The notes under the pieces are model-generated. The model had not been told where the DNA came from and searched no databases. It was given only the letters and a program-made list of their open reading frames with translations. A DNA stretch of 64,000 bases, from positions 450,929 to 514,928 of the forward strand of contig NZ_JACCFW010000001.1 in NCBI RefSeq assembly GCF_013410455.1, given 5' to 3'. A program made the position numbers and the translations under genes. This DNA is from Allobranchiibius huperziae. GTDB lineage: Bacteria > Actinomycetota > Actinomycetes > Actinomycetales > Dermatophilaceae. Below are positions 1 to 9,807 of this stretch, piece after piece (the stretch's first letter is position 1; each line of letters starts with the position of its first letter).

Positions 1-1
1 C

Positions 2-949
2 GTCGTCGCGGATCTGCGCCAGGCCGCGGCGAATGCCGCGCAGCCGGTCGCCGACACCGCACGGATGGACACCGGCGGGGCCGCGCGGTCCGACGTCCAC
101 GTGGTCGACCGCGGCGGGTGGATCGACGTGAACGTCGACTCGACCGCCGCGCTGCTCTCCCCGGTGCTGGAGAAGGTCACGGCCAAGAAGGCCGCCGGGC
201 CCGTCGCGATCGCGGTCGGCGCGAAGATCACCGGCGCCCAGATCGGGGCGCTGCTCGGCTTCGTGGCGCCCAAGATCCTGGGCCAGTTCGACCTCGCGCC
301 GGGCGGCCGCCCGAGCCTGCTGCTGGTCGCGCCCAACATCGTGTCCGTCGAGCGTGAGTTGGACGTCGACCCGACCGACTTCCGCAGCTGGGTGTGCCTG
401 CACGAGGAGACCCACCGGGTGCAGTTCACCGCGGTGCCCTGGTTGCGCGGGCACGTCATCGACCGGTCCCGCGGGTTGATGACCGACCTGATGCCCGACC
501 CGGATGACCTGCAGGAGCGGTTGCAGCACGCACTGAAGGCACTGCCCGACGCCGTACGAGGTGGCGGCAACGGCCTGATGGACCTGTTCACCACGGCCGA
601 GCAGCGCGAGCAGTTGGCCTCGCTCACCGCCGTGATGTCGCTGCTCGAGGGGCACGCCGACGTGGTGATGGACGACGTCGGGCCGAAGGTCGTGCCGAGC
701 GTGGCCGAGATCCGCCGCAAGTTCGACCAGCGGCGCAAGGGCGCCGGCGGCGTGGACCGGCTGCTGCGCCGTCTGCTCGGCCTGGAGGCCAAGATGCGCC
801 AGTACCGCGACGGCGCGGTCTTCTGTCGCGCGGTCATCGACAAGGTCGGCGTCGACGGGTTCAACGCCGTGTGGTCCTCGCCGGACACCCTGCCCAGTGC
901 CCGCGAGATCGAGGCACCCGCCGACTGGGTCGCCCGCGTGCACGGCTGA
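2..949 (+). CDS. zinc-dependent metalloprotease, DUF2342 family (5' partial)
   Basis: Partial gene: the reading frame is open to the left edge, so the true start lies outside the window. The visible 315 residues carry an HEETHRVQF motif (His-Glu-x-x-His, the usual zinc-protease signature) and match my knowledge of the DUF2342 family, annotated as 'zinc-dependent metalloprotease' or 'F420 biosynthesis-associated protein'. No substrate is known. The first ATG in the window, at position 65, is internal, because similar sequence continues upstream of it. tilS follows after 18 bp, an arrangement also found in mycobacteria (Rv3626c-mesJ-hpt), so co-transcription is likely. Family call is firm; function is not. 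Confidence 0.85.
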   Translation, partial: VVADLRQAAANAAQPVADTARMDTGGAARSDVHVVDRGGWIDVNVDSTAALLSPVLEKVTAKKAAGPVAIAVGAKITGAQIGALLGFVAPKILGQFDLAPGGRPSLLLVAPNIVSVERELDVDPTDFRSWVCLHEETHRVQFTAVPWLRGHVIDRSRGLMTDLMPDPDDLQERLQHALKALPDAVRGGGNGLMDLFTTAEQREQLASLTAVMSLLEGHADVVMDDVGPKVVPSVAEIRRKFDQRRKGAGGVDRLLRRLLGLEAKMRQYRDGAVFCRAVIDKVGVDGFNAVWSSPDTLPSAREIEAPADWVARVHG

Positions 950-967
950 GCACGTCCCCCGCACGAG

Positions 968-1954
968 ATGCCCGGCCCGCACCCCGCCGTCGCCGCGACC
1001 CGCCTCGCCGTACGACGAGCCGTCGCCGACGCACCCGCCGGGAGCCTGGTGCTGGTCGCCTGCTCCGGTGGGGCCGATTCCCTGTCGCTGGCGGCAGCGG
1101 CGGCGTTCGAGCTGCCCAAGCAGGGTCTGCGGGCCGGCGCCGTGGTGGTCGACCACGGGCTGCAGGCCGGCTCGGCCCAGGTGGCGCGGACCGCGGCCGA
1201 CCACTGCCATGCGCTCGGCCTCGACCCGGTCGATGTGATCCGCGTCGAGGTCACGACCGCCGACGGTGACGGCCCCGAGGCAGCGGCCCGCGCGGCGCGG
1301 CACGCGGCGTTCAGGGCCGCGCTCCTGCGCCACGACGCCACCCGGCTGCTGCTCGGCCACACGCGCGACGACCAGGCCGAGACCGTGCTGCTGCGGCTGG
1401 CACGCGGGTCGGGCACCCGCGCCCTCGCCGGGATGGCGGCCGACGGGCCGGGGCCGCTCCGGCGGCCGTTCCTCCTGAGCGTTGGAAGGGCCCAGACGCG
1501 CGCTGCCTGTGCAGCACTGGACCTGCCGTGGTGGGACGACCCGCACAACGAGGACCCCCGCTTCACCCGCGTCCGGGCCCGCCGCGCGCTGCAGCTCCTG
1601 CAGGACGACCTCGGACCGGGCCTGACCGACAACCTGGTCCGCACCGCGACCTTGGCCCGGCAGGACGCCGACCACCTCGACGCGCTCGCGGCGGTCGAAG
1701 CCCAGGCCCTCGGTGAATCTCCCTGGCACGTAAAGGATCTGGAGTCGCTCCCGGACGCGTTGCGCACACGCGTCTGGCGGCTGCTGATGGCCCGCGCCGG
1801 CGCGACCGCCGCGGATGTGGCCGCCGTGCACGTGGCGTCGCTCGATGAGTTGGTGACGCGGTGGCGCGGACAGGGAGCGGTCGACATACCAGGTGGCCTG
1901 CGGGTGGCTCGACGTGAGCGGCTGATCGAGGTCGCGCCCCGTCCGGTTGAATAG
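968..1954 (+). CDS. tilS: tRNA(Ile)-lysidine synthase
   Basis: Modifies cytidine 34 of the CAU-anticodon tRNA-Ile to lysidine with ATP and lysine, changing both its codon reading and its charging. The N-terminal PP-loop ATPase motif SGGADS is at about residues 34-39, and the ATP-pyrophosphatase domain continues through [12 protein letters not shown]. At 328 aa it is of ordinary length for an actinobacterial TilS. The start at 968 is the first ATG after the upstream stop, and the PP-loop lies at the expected distance from it. hpt follows immediately; the tilS-hpt-ftsH order is widely conserved in bacteria. Confidence 0.95.
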   Translation: MPGPHPAVAATRLAVRRAVADAPAGSLVLVACSGGADSLSLAAAAAFELPKQGLRAGAVVVDHGLQAGSAQVARTAADHCHALGLDPVDVIRVEVTTADGDGPEAAARAARHAAFRAALLRHDATRLLLGHTRDDQAETVLLRLARGSGTRALAGMAADGPGPLRRPFLLSVGRAQTRAACAALDLPWWDDPHNEDPRFTRVRARRALQLLQDDLGPGLTDNLVRTATLARQDADHLDALAAVEAQALGESPWHVKDLESLPDALRTRVWRLLMARAGATAADVAAVHVASLDELVTRWRGQGAVDIPGGLRVARRERLIEVAPRPVE

Positions 1955-1958
1955 CGCC

Positions 1959-2510
1959 ATGGATGCATCGGACGCCGGCACCGACCTGGACCACGTGCTC
2001 TTCACGGAGGCGCAGATCCACGACAGGCTGCAGGAGCTGGGCGACCGCATCTGGGCTGACTACAAGGACAAGGACCTGCTGCTCGTCGGGGTCCTCAAGG
2101 GCGCGGTCCTGGTGATGGCCGACCTGATGCGCACGCTGCCCGGGTCCGCGCCGATGGACTGGATGGCGGTGTCGTCGTACGGATCGGGCACCAAGTCCTC
2201 CGGCGTCGTACGGATCCTGAAGGATCTGGACACCGACATCTCCGGCAAGCACGTGCTGATCGTCGAGGACATCATCGACTCCGGCCTCACCCTCAACTGG
2301 ATCCGCAGCAACCTGCTCTCGCGCGATCCGGCGTCGCTGGAGATCTGCACGCTGCTGCGCAAACCGGACGCCGCCAAGGTCGCGATCGACTGTCGCTACG
2401 TCGGATTCGACATTCCCAACGAGTTCGTCGTGGGCTACGGGCTCGACTACGACGAGCGCTACCGCAACCTGCGCGACATCGGCACCCTCGCGCCGCACGT
2501 GTACTCCTGA
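1959..2510 (+). CDS. hpt: hypoxanthine phosphoribosyltransferase
   Basis: Purine salvage enzyme that makes IMP or GMP from hypoxanthine or guanine and PRPP. The PRPP-binding motif reads [13 protein letters not shown] (about residues 107-119), and the chain ends with the typical [17 protein letters not shown] region. Length 183 aa is standard. ATG 1959 lies 5 nt after the tilS stop; an in-frame TTG at 1947 that overlaps tilS is possible but less likely. Downstream is a 173-nt gap before ftsH that carries a likely ftsH promoter. Confidence 0.95.
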   Translation: MDASDAGTDLDHVLFTEAQIHDRLQELGDRIWADYKDKDLLLVGVLKGAVLVMADLMRTLPGSAPMDWMAVSSYGSGTKSSGVVRILKDLDTDISGKHVLIVEDIIDSGLTLNWIRSNLLSRDPASLEICTLLRKPDAAKVAIDCRYVGFDIPNEFVVGYGLDYDERYRNLRDIGTLAPHVYS

Positions 2511-2602
2511 GGCGAAATTCCCTGCATACTCCGCGGAACGTATGACGCACAGCGTGCGTTGGACGTATCGATGCCGTGTCAAGTCTTCGGGCTGGCGCGG
2601 TT

Positions 2603-2608
2603 TAGGAT
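2603..2608 (+). promoter_or_regulatory. candidate -10 element for ftsH
   Basis: TAGGAT in the 173-nt gap between hpt and ftsH, about 75 nt before the ftsH start; this would leave a leader of roughly 70 nt. I see no convincing -35. The rest of the gap holds only a weak 6-bp hairpin (arms 2545-2550 and 2554-2559). Low confidence. Confidence 0.3.
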
Positions 2609-2683
2609 CGTTCGGTCCTCGGTTGTCGGGCTCCTTGCCCGCCGAGCGCCCATGAGCAGGAGGTACGGGGACCACCCCGGCAC

Positions 2684-4723
2684 ATGTTGACTATGAAGCG
2701 CCTCGTCAAGAACCCCGGCATCTGGATCGTCCTGGTCGTGGTCGTCGGATTCATGATCTACACGTTCGGCAAGGTCGGCGGGTATCAGCAGATCGACACC
2801 TCCCGCGCCGAGACACTGATCTCCACCGGCAAGGTGGAATCGGCCAAGCTCACCCCCGACGCGATCAACCTCACCCTGAAGAAGGGTGACGAATTCAGCG
2901 GCGACGGCGTCAAGGACGCCTCCCGCGTGCAGTCCAACTACGTCAGCGCGCGCGGCAGCCACCTCGTCCAGCTGCTGGAGAAGACGCCGCCGAGCCAGGG
3001 CTTCACCGACGACCCCGGCAAGCAGAACGTCTTCGTCAGCCTGTTGCTGTCGATCCTGCCGTTCATCCTGGTCCTCGGACTCTTCTGGTTGATCCTCAGT
3101 CAGATGCAGGGCGGCGGATCGCGGGTGATGCAGTTCGGCAAGTCTCGCGCCAAGCTCGCGACCAAGGACATGCCCAAGGTCACCTTCCACGACGTGGCCG
3201 GTGCCGACGAGGCCGTCGAAGAGCTGGAGGAGATCAAGGACTTCCTGCAGGCGCCGAAGAAGTTCCTCGACGTCGGGGCGAAGATCCCCAAGGGCGTACT
3301 GCTCTACGGCCCGCCCGGCACCGGGAAGACGCTGCTGGCGCGCGCCGTCGCGGGTGAGGCCGGCGTGCCGTTCTACTCGATCTCCGGTTCGGACTTCGTG
3401 GAGATGTTCGTCGGTGTGGGTGCGTCCCGTGTGCGCGACCTGTTCGAGCAGGCCAAGGCGAACTCCCCGGCGATCATCTTCGTCGACGAGATCGACGCCG
3501 TCGGCCGGCACCGCGGTGCGGGTCTCGGCGGTGGCCACGACGAGCGTGAGCAGACCCTCAACCAGCTGCTGGTCGAGATGGACGGCTTCGACGTCAAGAC
3601 CAACGTCATCCTGATCGCTGCGACCAACCGCCCGGACATCCTCGACCCGGCGCTGCTGCGCCCGGGCCGCTTCGACCGGCAGATCGCGGTGGAGGCCCCC
3701 GACATGGCGGGCCGTCACCACATCCTGCAGGTGCACGCCAAGGGCAAGCCGATGGTCGAGGACATCGACCTGCTGACGGTCGCGCGTCGTACGCCGGGCT
3801 TCTCCGGTGCCGACCTGGCCAATGTCCTCAACGAGGCGGCGCTGCTGACCGCCCGCAGCAACGCGCAGATCATCGACAACCGCGCGCTGGACGAGGCGAT
3901 CGACCGCGTGATGGCGGGTCCGCAGAAGCGGACCCGGGTGATGAGCGCCAAGGAGCGCAAGATCACCGCCTACCACGAGGGTGGTCACGCCCTGGTGGCG
4001 TCGGCGCTCAACTACACCGACCCGGTCAGCAAGATCACGATCCTGCCGCGTGGTCGCGCCCTCGGTTACACGATGGTGCTGCCGGCCGACGACAAGTACT
4101 CCACCACCCGCAACGAGCTGCTCGATCAGCTGGCGTACGCGCTCGGTGGCCGGGTCGCGGAGGAGATCGTCTTCCACGACCCCAGCACCGGTGCCTCCAA
4201 CGACATCGAGAAGGCGACAGGGCTGGCCCGCAAGATGGTCACCCAGTTCGGGATGAGCGAGCGGATCGGGGCGATCAAGCTCGGGTCCGGTGGCGGTGAG
4301 GTCTTCCTCGGCCGCGACATGGGCCACGAGCGCGACTACTCCGAGGACCTCGCCGGTGTGGTCGACGAGGAGGTGCGCCGTCTCATCGAGGCCGCGCACG
4401 ACGAGGCCTGGCACGCGCTGAACGACAACCGCGACCTGCTGGACCAGTTGGTGCTGGAGCTGCTGGAGAAGGAGACGCTCAACGCCGAGGCGCTGGCGGA
4501 GCTCTTCTCCACGGTGCACAAGCGACCGCGCCGTCAGGTGTGGCTGTCCAGCGACGCCCGCAACGTCAGCGACCGACCCCCGGTCCTGACTCCGGCCGAG
4601 CGCGAGGCGGTCGCCCGCGGCGTCGACCTCGACAAGCAGGATCGCCAGCAGGTCGATGCCCACCCGCCGGAGGCGGTCATCGAGGTGCCGGACGGTGGGT
4701 ATGTCGACCCCACCGAGGGTTGA
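2684..4723 (+). CDS. ftsH: ATP-dependent zinc metalloprotease FtsH
   Basis: Membrane-anchored AAA+ protease that extracts and degrades misfolded or regulatory membrane and cytosolic proteins. Two membrane segments lie at about residues 12-28 and 116-138. Walker A GPPGTGKT is at 209-216, Walker [12 protein letters not shown] follows, then the second region of homology ending [11 protein letters not shown], and the zinc site HEGGH at 431-435 (Gly at the third position is also seen in mycobacterial FtsH). 679 aa, with a short C-terminal tail. The best Shine-Dalgarno, AGGAGGT at 2658-2664, is an unusually long 19 nt from ATG 2684; ATG 2693 is an alternative start and even farther. folE overlaps its 3' end by 23 nt. 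Confidence 0.97.
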   Translation: MLTMKRLVKNPGIWIVLVVVVGFMIYTFGKVGGYQQIDTSRAETLISTGKVESAKLTPDAINLTLKKGDEFSGDGVKDASRVQSNYVSARGSHLVQLLEKTPPSQGFTDDPGKQNVFVSLLLSILPFILVLGLFWLILSQMQGGGSRVMQFGKSRAKLATKDMPKVTFHDVAGADEAVEELEEIKDFLQAPKKFLDVGAKIPKGVLLYGPPGTGKTLLARAVAGEAGVPFYSISGSDFVEMFVGVGASRVRDLFEQAKANSPAIIFVDEIDAVGRHRGAGLGGGHDEREQTLNQLLVEMDGFDVKTNVILIAATNRPDILDPALLRPGRFDRQIAVEAPDMAGRHHILQVHAKGKPMVEDIDLLTVARRTPGFSGADLANVLNEAALLTARSNAQIIDNRALDEAIDRVMAGPQKRTRVMSAKERKITAYHEGGHALVASALNYTDPVSKITILPRGRALGYTMVLPADDKYSTTRNELLDQLAYALGGRVAEEIVFHDPSTGASNDIEKATGLARKMVTQFGMSERIGAIKLGSGGGEVFLGRDMGHERDYSEDLAGVVDEEVRRLIEAAHDEAWHALNDNRDLLDQLVLELLEKETLNAEALAELFSTVHKRPRRQVWLSSDARNVSDRPPVLTPAEREAVARGVDLDKQDRQQVDAHPPEAVIEVPDGGYVDPTEG

Positions 4724-5288
4724 TCTTCAGCGCGCCGCCGCCGCGGTCCGTGAGCTGCTCTTCGCGGTCGGGGAGGATCCCGACCGCGAAGGGCTGCTCG
4801 ACACACCGGACCGGGTGGCCCGCGCGTACGCCGAGATCTTCGCCGGCCTGGGTAAGGATCCCGCCGAGGTCTTGAGCCGCACCTTCGACGTGGCTCACGA
4901 CGAGATGGTCCTGATCCGCGACATCGAGGTCTACAGCACCTGCGAGCACCACCTGCTGCCCTTCCACGGTGTCGCGCACGTCGGGTACCTCCCGCCGAAG
5001 GACGGCCGGGTGCCCGGTCTGTCGAAGATCGCCCGGCTCGTGGATCTGTACGCGCGTCGCCCGCAGGTGCAGGAGCGGCTCACCAGCCAGATCGCGGATG
5101 CACTGGTCACCCATCTGCACGCGCAGGGTGTGATCGTCGTGGTCTCCTGCGAGCATCTGTGCATGTCGATGCGCGGCGTCCGCAAACCCGGTGCCCTCAC
5201 CACGACCTCCGCGGTGCGGGGGCAACTGCGCGACGCCACGACGCGCGCCGAGGCGATCAGCCTGATGGCGCCGGATCACCGACGGTGA
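4701..5288 (+). CDS. folE: GTP cyclohydrolase I
   Basis: First enzyme of tetrahydrofolate synthesis, converting GTP to 7,8-dihydroneopterin triphosphate. The zinc and active-site signatures are visible: [12 protein letters not shown] (about residues 76-87) and the late [12 protein letters not shown]. 195 aa, normal for the family. ATG 4701 lies inside the ftsH 3' end (23-nt overlap); the longer frame from 4656 would add a non-conserved Arg-rich stretch and is rejected. It heads a folate operon in which each next gene overlaps the last by 4 nt (GTGA or ATGA), so translational coupling is likely. Confidence 0.96.
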   Translation: MSTPPRVDLQRAAAAVRELLFAVGEDPDREGLLDTPDRVARAYAEIFAGLGKDPAEVLSRTFDVAHDEMVLIRDIEVYSTCEHHLLPFHGVAHVGYLPPKDGRVPGLSKIARLVDLYARRPQVQERLTSQIADALVTHLHAQGVIVVVSCEHLCMSMRGVRKPGALTTTSAVRGQLRDATTRAEAISLMAPDHRR

Positions 5289-6115
5289 CGGCGCTCCCAG
5301 CCCGCCCCGCGACCCGCCCGCTCGTGATGGGGGTCGTCAACGTCACCCCCGACTCCTTCTCCGACGGCGGCCGCTGGTTCGCCGCGGACGCTGCCGTGCG
5401 TCACGGCCGCGAACTGCACGAACAGGGCGCAGACCTCGTCGACGTGGGCGGTGAGTCCACCCGACCGGGTGCGCGCCGCCCGGACGAGCGGGAGGAGCTG
5501 CGCCGGGTCGTGCCCGTCGTGCGTCAGCTCACCGCCGACGGAGTACGCGTCTCGATCGACACGATGCGCGCCCGGGTGGCGGCCCGTGCCGTCGAGGCAG
5601 GGGCGAGCATCGTCAACGACGTCAGCGGGGGCCTGGCCGACCCCGAGATGGCCGCGACGGTCGCGAGCCTCGGGGTGGGGATGGTGGCCATGCACTGGCG
5701 TGGCCACAGCCACCAGATGGCCGACCGGGCGGTCTACGACGACGTGGTCGCCGACGTACGCCGCGAGCTCGGCGCCCGGGTGGAGGCGCTGCTGTCCGCC
5801 GGGATCGCCCGCGATGCCCTGGTCATCGACCCCGGCCTGGGCTTCGCGAAGACGGCTGAGCAGAACTGGACGATCCTGCGCGACATCGCCGCATTCGAGA
5901 AACTGGGCCTGCCGGTCCTCGTAGGAGCCTCGCGCAAGGGGTTCCTGGCCCGGGTGGGATCCGACGCCCCGCTGCCGCCGGACCGGCGCGAAGGGGCGAC
6001 GACCGCTCTGACGGTGCTGCTGGCGCAGGCCGGGGTGTGGGGCGTGCGGGTGCACGACGTGGCGGCGGCGCGGGCGGCGCTCGCGGTGCTGGAGACGATG
6101 GGGGCAACGGAATGA
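5285..6115 (+). CDS. folP: dihydropteroate synthase
   Basis: Condenses 6-hydroxymethyl-7,8-dihydropterin pyrophosphate with p-aminobenzoate; the sulfonamide target. Clear motifs: [15 protein letters not shown] near the N-terminus, [11 protein letters not shown], then DPGLGFAKT and [10 protein letters not shown]. 276 aa from GTG 5285, which overlaps the folE stop as GTGA. Codons farther upstream in this frame are antisense-looking shadow of folE and were not used. Second gene of the folate operon. Confidence 0.96.
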   Translation: MTALPARPATRPLVMGVVNVTPDSFSDGGRWFAADAAVRHGRELHEQGADLVDVGGESTRPGARRPDEREELRRVVPVVRQLTADGVRVSIDTMRARVAARAVEAGASIVNDVSGGLADPEMAATVASLGVGMVAMHWRGHSHQMADRAVYDDVVADVRRELGARVEALLSAGIARDALVIDPGLGFAKTAEQNWTILRDIAAFEKLGLPVLVGASRKGFLARVGSDAPLPPDRREGATTALTVLLAQAGVWGVRVHDVAAARAALAVLETMGATE

Positions 6116-7014
6116 GCGACCGGATCGGGCTGACCGGGATCGTGGCCGAGGCGTGTCACGGGGTGCTGGAGCACGAGAAGCGCGCACCGCAACGGTTCGT
6201 CGCCGACATCGTGCTCGAGTGCGATCTGCGCCGGGCGGGCACCGATGACGAGTTGGCCTCCACCGTGAGCTACGCCGACATCGCCCAGGGCGCGTACGCC
6301 GTCCTCACCGGTGACAGCGTCGACCTGATCGAGACGCTCGCCGAGCGGATCGCCGCCGTCGCGCTCGCACCGGTCGCTGTCGAGGCGGTCGAGGTGACCA
6401 TCCGCAAGCCGCAGGCGCCGGCCGGCGTGCCGTTCGTGGACGAGGTGACCGGCGGCCCGTTCGTGACGGTGCGCAGGGAGCACGACCGGGAGGTCGTGAT
6501 CGCGCTCGGCGCCAACATGGGCGACCGCGCGGGCACGATGGCGGACGCCGTACGCGCTCTTACGGCAGTCGACGGGCTGGAGGTCGTGGCGTGCTCGCCG
6601 CTGCTCGAGACCGGCGCGGTCGGCGGCCCGGAGCAGCCGGACTACCTGAACGCGGTCGTCGTCGCACGCAGCCGCCTCGCGCCGTGGACCCTGCTCGACG
6701 AGCTGCACAGGATCGAGCGCAACCACGGCCGGGTGCGCGAAGTGCGCTGGGGTGCCCGGACGTTGGACCTCGACCTGATCCAGGTCGGTGACTCCACGGA
6801 TGACTTCGACCTGCGGTTCGAGACCGAGGAGCTGACTCTGCCGCACCCGCGCGCGCACGAGCGGGCATTCGTCCTCGTGCCCTGGTCCCGGGTCGACGGC
6901 ACCGCACAACTGCGGACCGCCGCCGGCTCCGAGGACATTCGCGAGCTGATCGACGGGCTGCCGGCCGCTGCGCTCGACGGCATCCGTCCCGGGCCCGCGT
7001 GGGATCCGCTGTGA
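6112..7014 (+). CDS. folB-folK: bifunctional dihydroneopterin aldolase / HPPK (FolB-FolK fusion)
   Basis: One 300-aa chain carries two consecutive folate enzymes. Residues about 1-122 are dihydroneopterin aldolase (N-terminal DRIGLTGI, then VSYADIAQG, ending TIRKPQAP). Residues about 128-300 are 6-hydroxymethyl-dihydropterin pyrophosphokinase (VIALGANMGDR, then RTLDLDLIQVG and LPHPRAHERAFVL). Such fusions are known in Actinobacteria, where folB and folK are otherwise adjacent. ATG 6112 overlaps the folP stop by 4 nt. The fusion places the producer and the user of hydroxymethyl-dihydropterin in one polypeptide. Confidence 0.95.
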   Translation: MSDRIGLTGIVAEACHGVLEHEKRAPQRFVADIVLECDLRRAGTDDELASTVSYADIAQGAYAVLTGDSVDLIETLAERIAAVALAPVAVEAVEVTIRKPQAPAGVPFVDEVTGGPFVTVRREHDREVVIALGANMGDRAGTMADAVRALTAVDGLEVVACSPLLETGAVGGPEQPDYLNAVVVARSRLAPWTLLDELHRIERNHGRVREVRWGARTLDLDLIQVGDSTDDFDLRFETEELTLPHPRAHERAFVLVPWSRVDGTAQLRTAAGSEDIRELIDGLPAAALDGIRPGPAWDPL

Positions 7015-7508
7015 ACGCCGGACAGCTGACCTGGAAGCACGCACTCGGTGTCGCCGCCGTGGTCTTCGTGGTCGCGTACGCCGCCCTCGCCGTGTGGAAC
7101 GCGCACGGTCACGCGATGCCGCAGAACTCCTGGATCGCCGTGGGAGTCGTGGTCGTCATGGCGGCCATGGTGCTCTTCGCCGGCAACGAGATCCGGATCT
7201 ATCTCAAGGGCGAGTCCACCCGACCTCCGTCACCGCAGCGGTCGCGTAGCACCCTGGTGGCCGCGCAGGCGTGCATCCTCGCCGGTGCCGCGTTCGCCGG
7301 CTGGTACGCCGGGACCGCCGCGGTCGATGCCGGGCGGATGCAGACCACGACGGGCCCGAGCTCGTTCCTGCTGGCCGTCGTGCTGATAGTGGTGTGCGTC
7401 GCGCTGGTGGTGAGCGGCCTGGTCGTGCAGTGGTGGTGCAAGCTGCCCGAGGACGACGAGGACAAGAAGCGGCGCACCCCGAAGGGGCCTCCCGGCGAAG
7501 TCGTCTGA
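7011..7508 (+). CDS. DUF3180 membrane protein
   Basis: 165-aa integral membrane protein with four hydrophobic segments (about residues 10-28, 41-59, 83-103 and 115-139) and a charged C-terminal tail (PEDDEDKKRR). It matches the DUF3180 family, which habitually follows folK in Actinobacteria (Rv3605c position in mycobacteria). GTG 7011 overlaps the folB-folK stop as GTGA. Function unknown; a role tied to folate metabolism is only a guess from position. The gene ends in the stem of a terminator hairpin. Confidence 0.85.
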   Translation: MNAGQLTWKHALGVAAVVFVVAYAALAVWNAHGHAMPQNSWIAVGVVVVMAAMVLFAGNEIRIYLKGESTRPPSPQRSRSTLVAAQACILAGAAFAGWYAGTAAVDAGRMQTTTGPSSFLLAVVLIVVCVALVVSGLVVQWWCKLPEDDEDKKRRTPKGPPGEVV

Positions 7509-7538
7509 ACGCGCGCGCACGACAGCGCGCGTTCGTTT
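7507..7538. terminator. terminator hairpin between the folate operon and the convergent nuoD-like gene
   Basis: Perfect 10-bp inverted repeat: GAACGCGCGC at 7507-7516, an 8-nt loop, and GCGCGCGTTC at 7525-7534, followed by GTTTCC. It starts inside the stop codon of the DUF3180 gene and lies between two convergent genes, so it could serve both strands. Confidence 0.75.
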
Positions 7539-7565
7539 CCGCCCACGTCGACGCGGGCGGACCCG

Positions 7566-8726
7566 CTACTTGTCGATGTCGCCGACGACGAAAAACATCG
7601 AGCCGAGGATCGCGACCATGTCGGCCAGCAGATTTCCCGGCAGCAGCTCGGCCAGGACCGCGACGTTGTTGAACGACGCCGACCGCAGCGCCAGCCGCCA
7701 CGGCGTCTTGTCGCCCCGGGAGACCAGGTAGTAGCCGTTGAAACCGAGCGGGTTCTCCGTGGCGACGTAGTCGCTGCCCTCGGGCACCTTCAGCACCTTC
7801 GGCAGCTTCAGGTTGACCGGGCCCGCGGGCATCGCGAGCAGTCGTTCGACGCAGGCCTGCGCGAGGTCGAGGCTGACGTGGGTCTGCTCCAGCAGCACCT
7901 CCAGCCGCGCGAGGCAGTCGCCGGCCTGCCGGGTGACGACCCGGCCCGGGCCGCCGGCGGCGAACAGCTCGTCGTACGCCAGGTAGGGCTGGTCGCGGCG
8001 CAGGTCGACGTCGAAGCCGCTGGCGCGCGCAATGGGTCCGGAGACGCCGTACGACGCGACGGCCTCGCTGGTGAGCACGCCGACGCCGCGGGTGCGGGCC
8101 TGCAGGATCTCGTTGCCGATCAGGAGGCTCTCCAGCTCGGGCATCCGGGCACGCACGCCGTCGATCGCGGCCTGGACGCGCTGCAGCCACCCGGCCGGGA
8201 TGTCCTCGCGCAGGCCGCCGACCCGGTTGAACATGTAGTGCATCCGGCCTCCGGAGATCTCCTCCATCACCGCCTGCAACTCCTCGCGCTCGCGGAAGGA
8301 GTAGAAGATCGGGGTGATCGCGCCGAGCTCCAGGGGATAGGAGCCGAGGAACATCAGGTGGTTGAGCACCCGGTTCAGCTCGGACAGCAGGGTCCGCGTC
8401 CAGGTCGCACGGACCGGTACCTCCATGCCGAGCATCCGCTCGACGGTGAGCGCGAGACCCACTTCGCTGCTGAACGCCGACAGCCAGTCGTGTCGGTTGG
8501 CCAGCACCATGATCTGGCGGTAGTCGCGCACCTCGAAGAGCTTCTCGGCGCCGCGGTGCATGTATCCGACGATGGGCTCGGCGCGGGAGATGCGCTCGCC
8601 GTCGAGGGTCACCCGCAGCCGGAGCACGCCGTGCGTGGCGGGGTGCTGCGGACCGATGTTGAGGACCATGTCCGCGGTCGCGAGCTCACCCGCGCCGACA
8701 CCGACGGTCAGTTCACGGGTGGCCAT
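7566..8726 (-). CDS. nuoD: solitary NADH-quinone oxidoreductase subunit D-like protein
   Basis: 386-aa member of the NuoD/NDUFS2/Nqo4 family, the quinone-site subunit of complex I. N-terminal GPQHPATHG and MHRGAEKL are diagnostic, and the chain ends GDIDK like canonical NuoD (GEVDR type). No other nuo gene is nearby, so this is an orphan copy. The His of PATHG (residue 32) that lines the quinone pocket is present, but the canonical Tyr of the LDY motif is replaced by Trp (RHDWLSAF). Arg58 in HRGAEKL corresponds to the Arg methylated by NDUFAF7 in mitochondria. The EamA gene ends 4 nt upstream on the same strand, so the two are probably co-transcribed. Whether it works in complex I or in another assembly is open. 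Confidence 0.85.
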   Translation of the reverse strand: MATRELTVGVGAGELATADMVLNIGPQHPATHGVLRLRVTLDGERISRAEPIVGYMHRGAEKLFEVRDYRQIMVLANRHDWLSAFSSEVGLALTVERMLGMEVPVRATWTRTLLSELNRVLNHLMFLGSYPLELGAITPIFYSFREREELQAVMEEISGGRMHYMFNRVGGLREDIPAGWLQRVQAAIDGVRARMPELESLLIGNEILQARTRGVGVLTSEAVASYGVSGPIARASGFDVDLRRDQPYLAYDELFAAGGPGRVVTRQAGDCLARLEVLLEQTHVSLDLAQACVERLLAMPAGPVNLKLPKVLKVPEGSDYVATENPLGFNGYYLVSRGDKTPWRLALRSASFNNVAVLAELLPGNLLADMVAILGSMFFVVGDIDK

Positions 8727-8730
8727 GGCA

Positions 8731-9702
8731 TCAGTCTGCCAGGGAGCCTCTATCGTCCGCGGCGCGCACGAGCACCACGCCGAGCACGATCAGCGCGCCG
8801 CCGGCCAACTGGACCGGCAGCGGCAGCTCACCGAGCAGGAGCCACGCGAAGAAGACCGCGAAGAGCACCTCGGCAAGGGCGACGAACGACGCGACCCGGG
8901 TGCCGAGCATCCGCGCGGCGACCACGCCCGAGACGTAGGCGAACGCCGCCGCGACCAGTGAGATGCCGAGCACCGGCACCAGCACGCTGACCTGCCACCC
9001 GCCGAGCGGCACCGAGTGCATCGAGGCGTGCATCGGCAGCGCGCCGACCATCCCGAGCAGGAGCAGCGGCACGAGGCCGACCGCCATACCCGCGCCCGAG
9101 AGCGCGAGGGGCGACAGGCCGTCCTGCGGCTCGTCGGACGCCACGATGAAGTACGTCGCCGAGCAGACCGCCGCTGCCAGCCCGAAGAGCACGCCGACCG
9201 CGTCGACACTCACCGATCCGAAGACGTCGAGCACCAGCACCAGTCCGAGGAGCGCGACCGCGGCGCCGGCCAGCGTCAGGCGCGAGGGCGCCCGCCGGGT
9301 CCGCGCCCACGCGAGCACCACCAGCAGCGTGGGGGACAGGTACTCCAGCAGCAGCGCGACGCCGACCGAGAGGTGCTGCACCGCGACGAAGTAGAACAAC
9401 TGACACCCGGCCACCCCGAAGAGGCCGTAGAGCAGCACGGCACGCGCGTTGGTGCGCAACAGGCGCCAGCGACCCCGCAGCTCATGCGCCGTGGGGATCG
9501 CGAGCACCAGGGCGGCGATCCCGATCCGCATGGTGACCGCGGCCGCGGGGGACCAGCCGGCGGTGAAGAGCTCCTTGGCGAACGGTCCGGACGTACCGAA
9601 CGCCGCGGCGGACGCGAGCGCGATGATCAGGGCGCGCGACGTGGCGCCCGCGGGCGACCCGGTCGTCGTGAGGGTGTGACTGGTCTCGACGTCGACCGAC
9701 AT
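8731..9702 (-). CDS. EamA/DMT-family transporter
   Basis: 323-aa drug/metabolite transporter superfamily protein with about ten transmembrane helices arranged as two EamA repeats (second repeat from about residue 175). The family exports amino acids, metabolites or drugs; no substrate can be read here. Start ATG 9702 is preceded by a good Shine-Dalgarno (GGAAGGGG), better than the longer frame starting at 9729. It is divergent from a CGNR zinc-finger regulator across a 105-bp gap, a common regulator-transporter layout, and precedes the nuoD-like gene in the same direction. Confidence 0.88.
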   Translation of the reverse strand: MSVDVETSHTLTTTGSPAGATSRALIIALASAAAFGTSGPFAKELFTAGWSPAAAVTMRIGIAALVLAIPTAHELRGRWRLLRTNARAVLLYGLFGVAGCQLFYFVAVQHLSVGVALLLEYLSPTLLVVLAWARTRRAPSRLTLAGAAVALLGLVLVLDVFGSVSVDAVGVLFGLAAAVCSATYFIVASDEPQDGLSPLALSGAGMAVGLVPLLLLGMVGALPMHASMHSVPLGGWQVSVLVPVLGISLVAAAFAYVSGVVAARMLGTRVASFVALAEVLFAVFFAWLLLGELPLPVQLAGGALIVLGVVLVRAADDRGSLAD

Positions 9703-9742
9703 GGAAGCCCCTTCCGTTACTGATCGCATGTTCGCGTGTAAT

Positions 9743-9763
9743 GAGTCAAGATGATTTAGACTC
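9743..9763. promoter_or_regulatory. inverted repeat in the EamA/CGNR divergent promoter region
   Basis: GAGTC at 9743-9747 and GACTC at 9759-9763 flank an 11-nt AT-rich core. It lies in the 105-bp gap between two divergent genes, in the least GC-rich part, and could be an operator for the CGNR protein. The arms are only 5 bp, so chance is possible. Confidence 0.35.
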
Positions 9764-9807
9764 GTGACTGGATCCGAGCGTACGGTGCCTACAGATCAGG
9801 AGTCAAC

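Noticed and set aside
2541-2560. Small hairpin (6-bp arms) between hpt and ftsH as a terminator
   Set aside because: Too short and without flanking support; likely chance in GC-rich DNA.
2579-4663. 694-codon open frame on the minus strand opposite ftsH
   Set aside because: Composition is that of an antisense shadow of a high-GC gene (His/Arg/Val/Glu-rich with no domain), while the plus strand is clearly FtsH.
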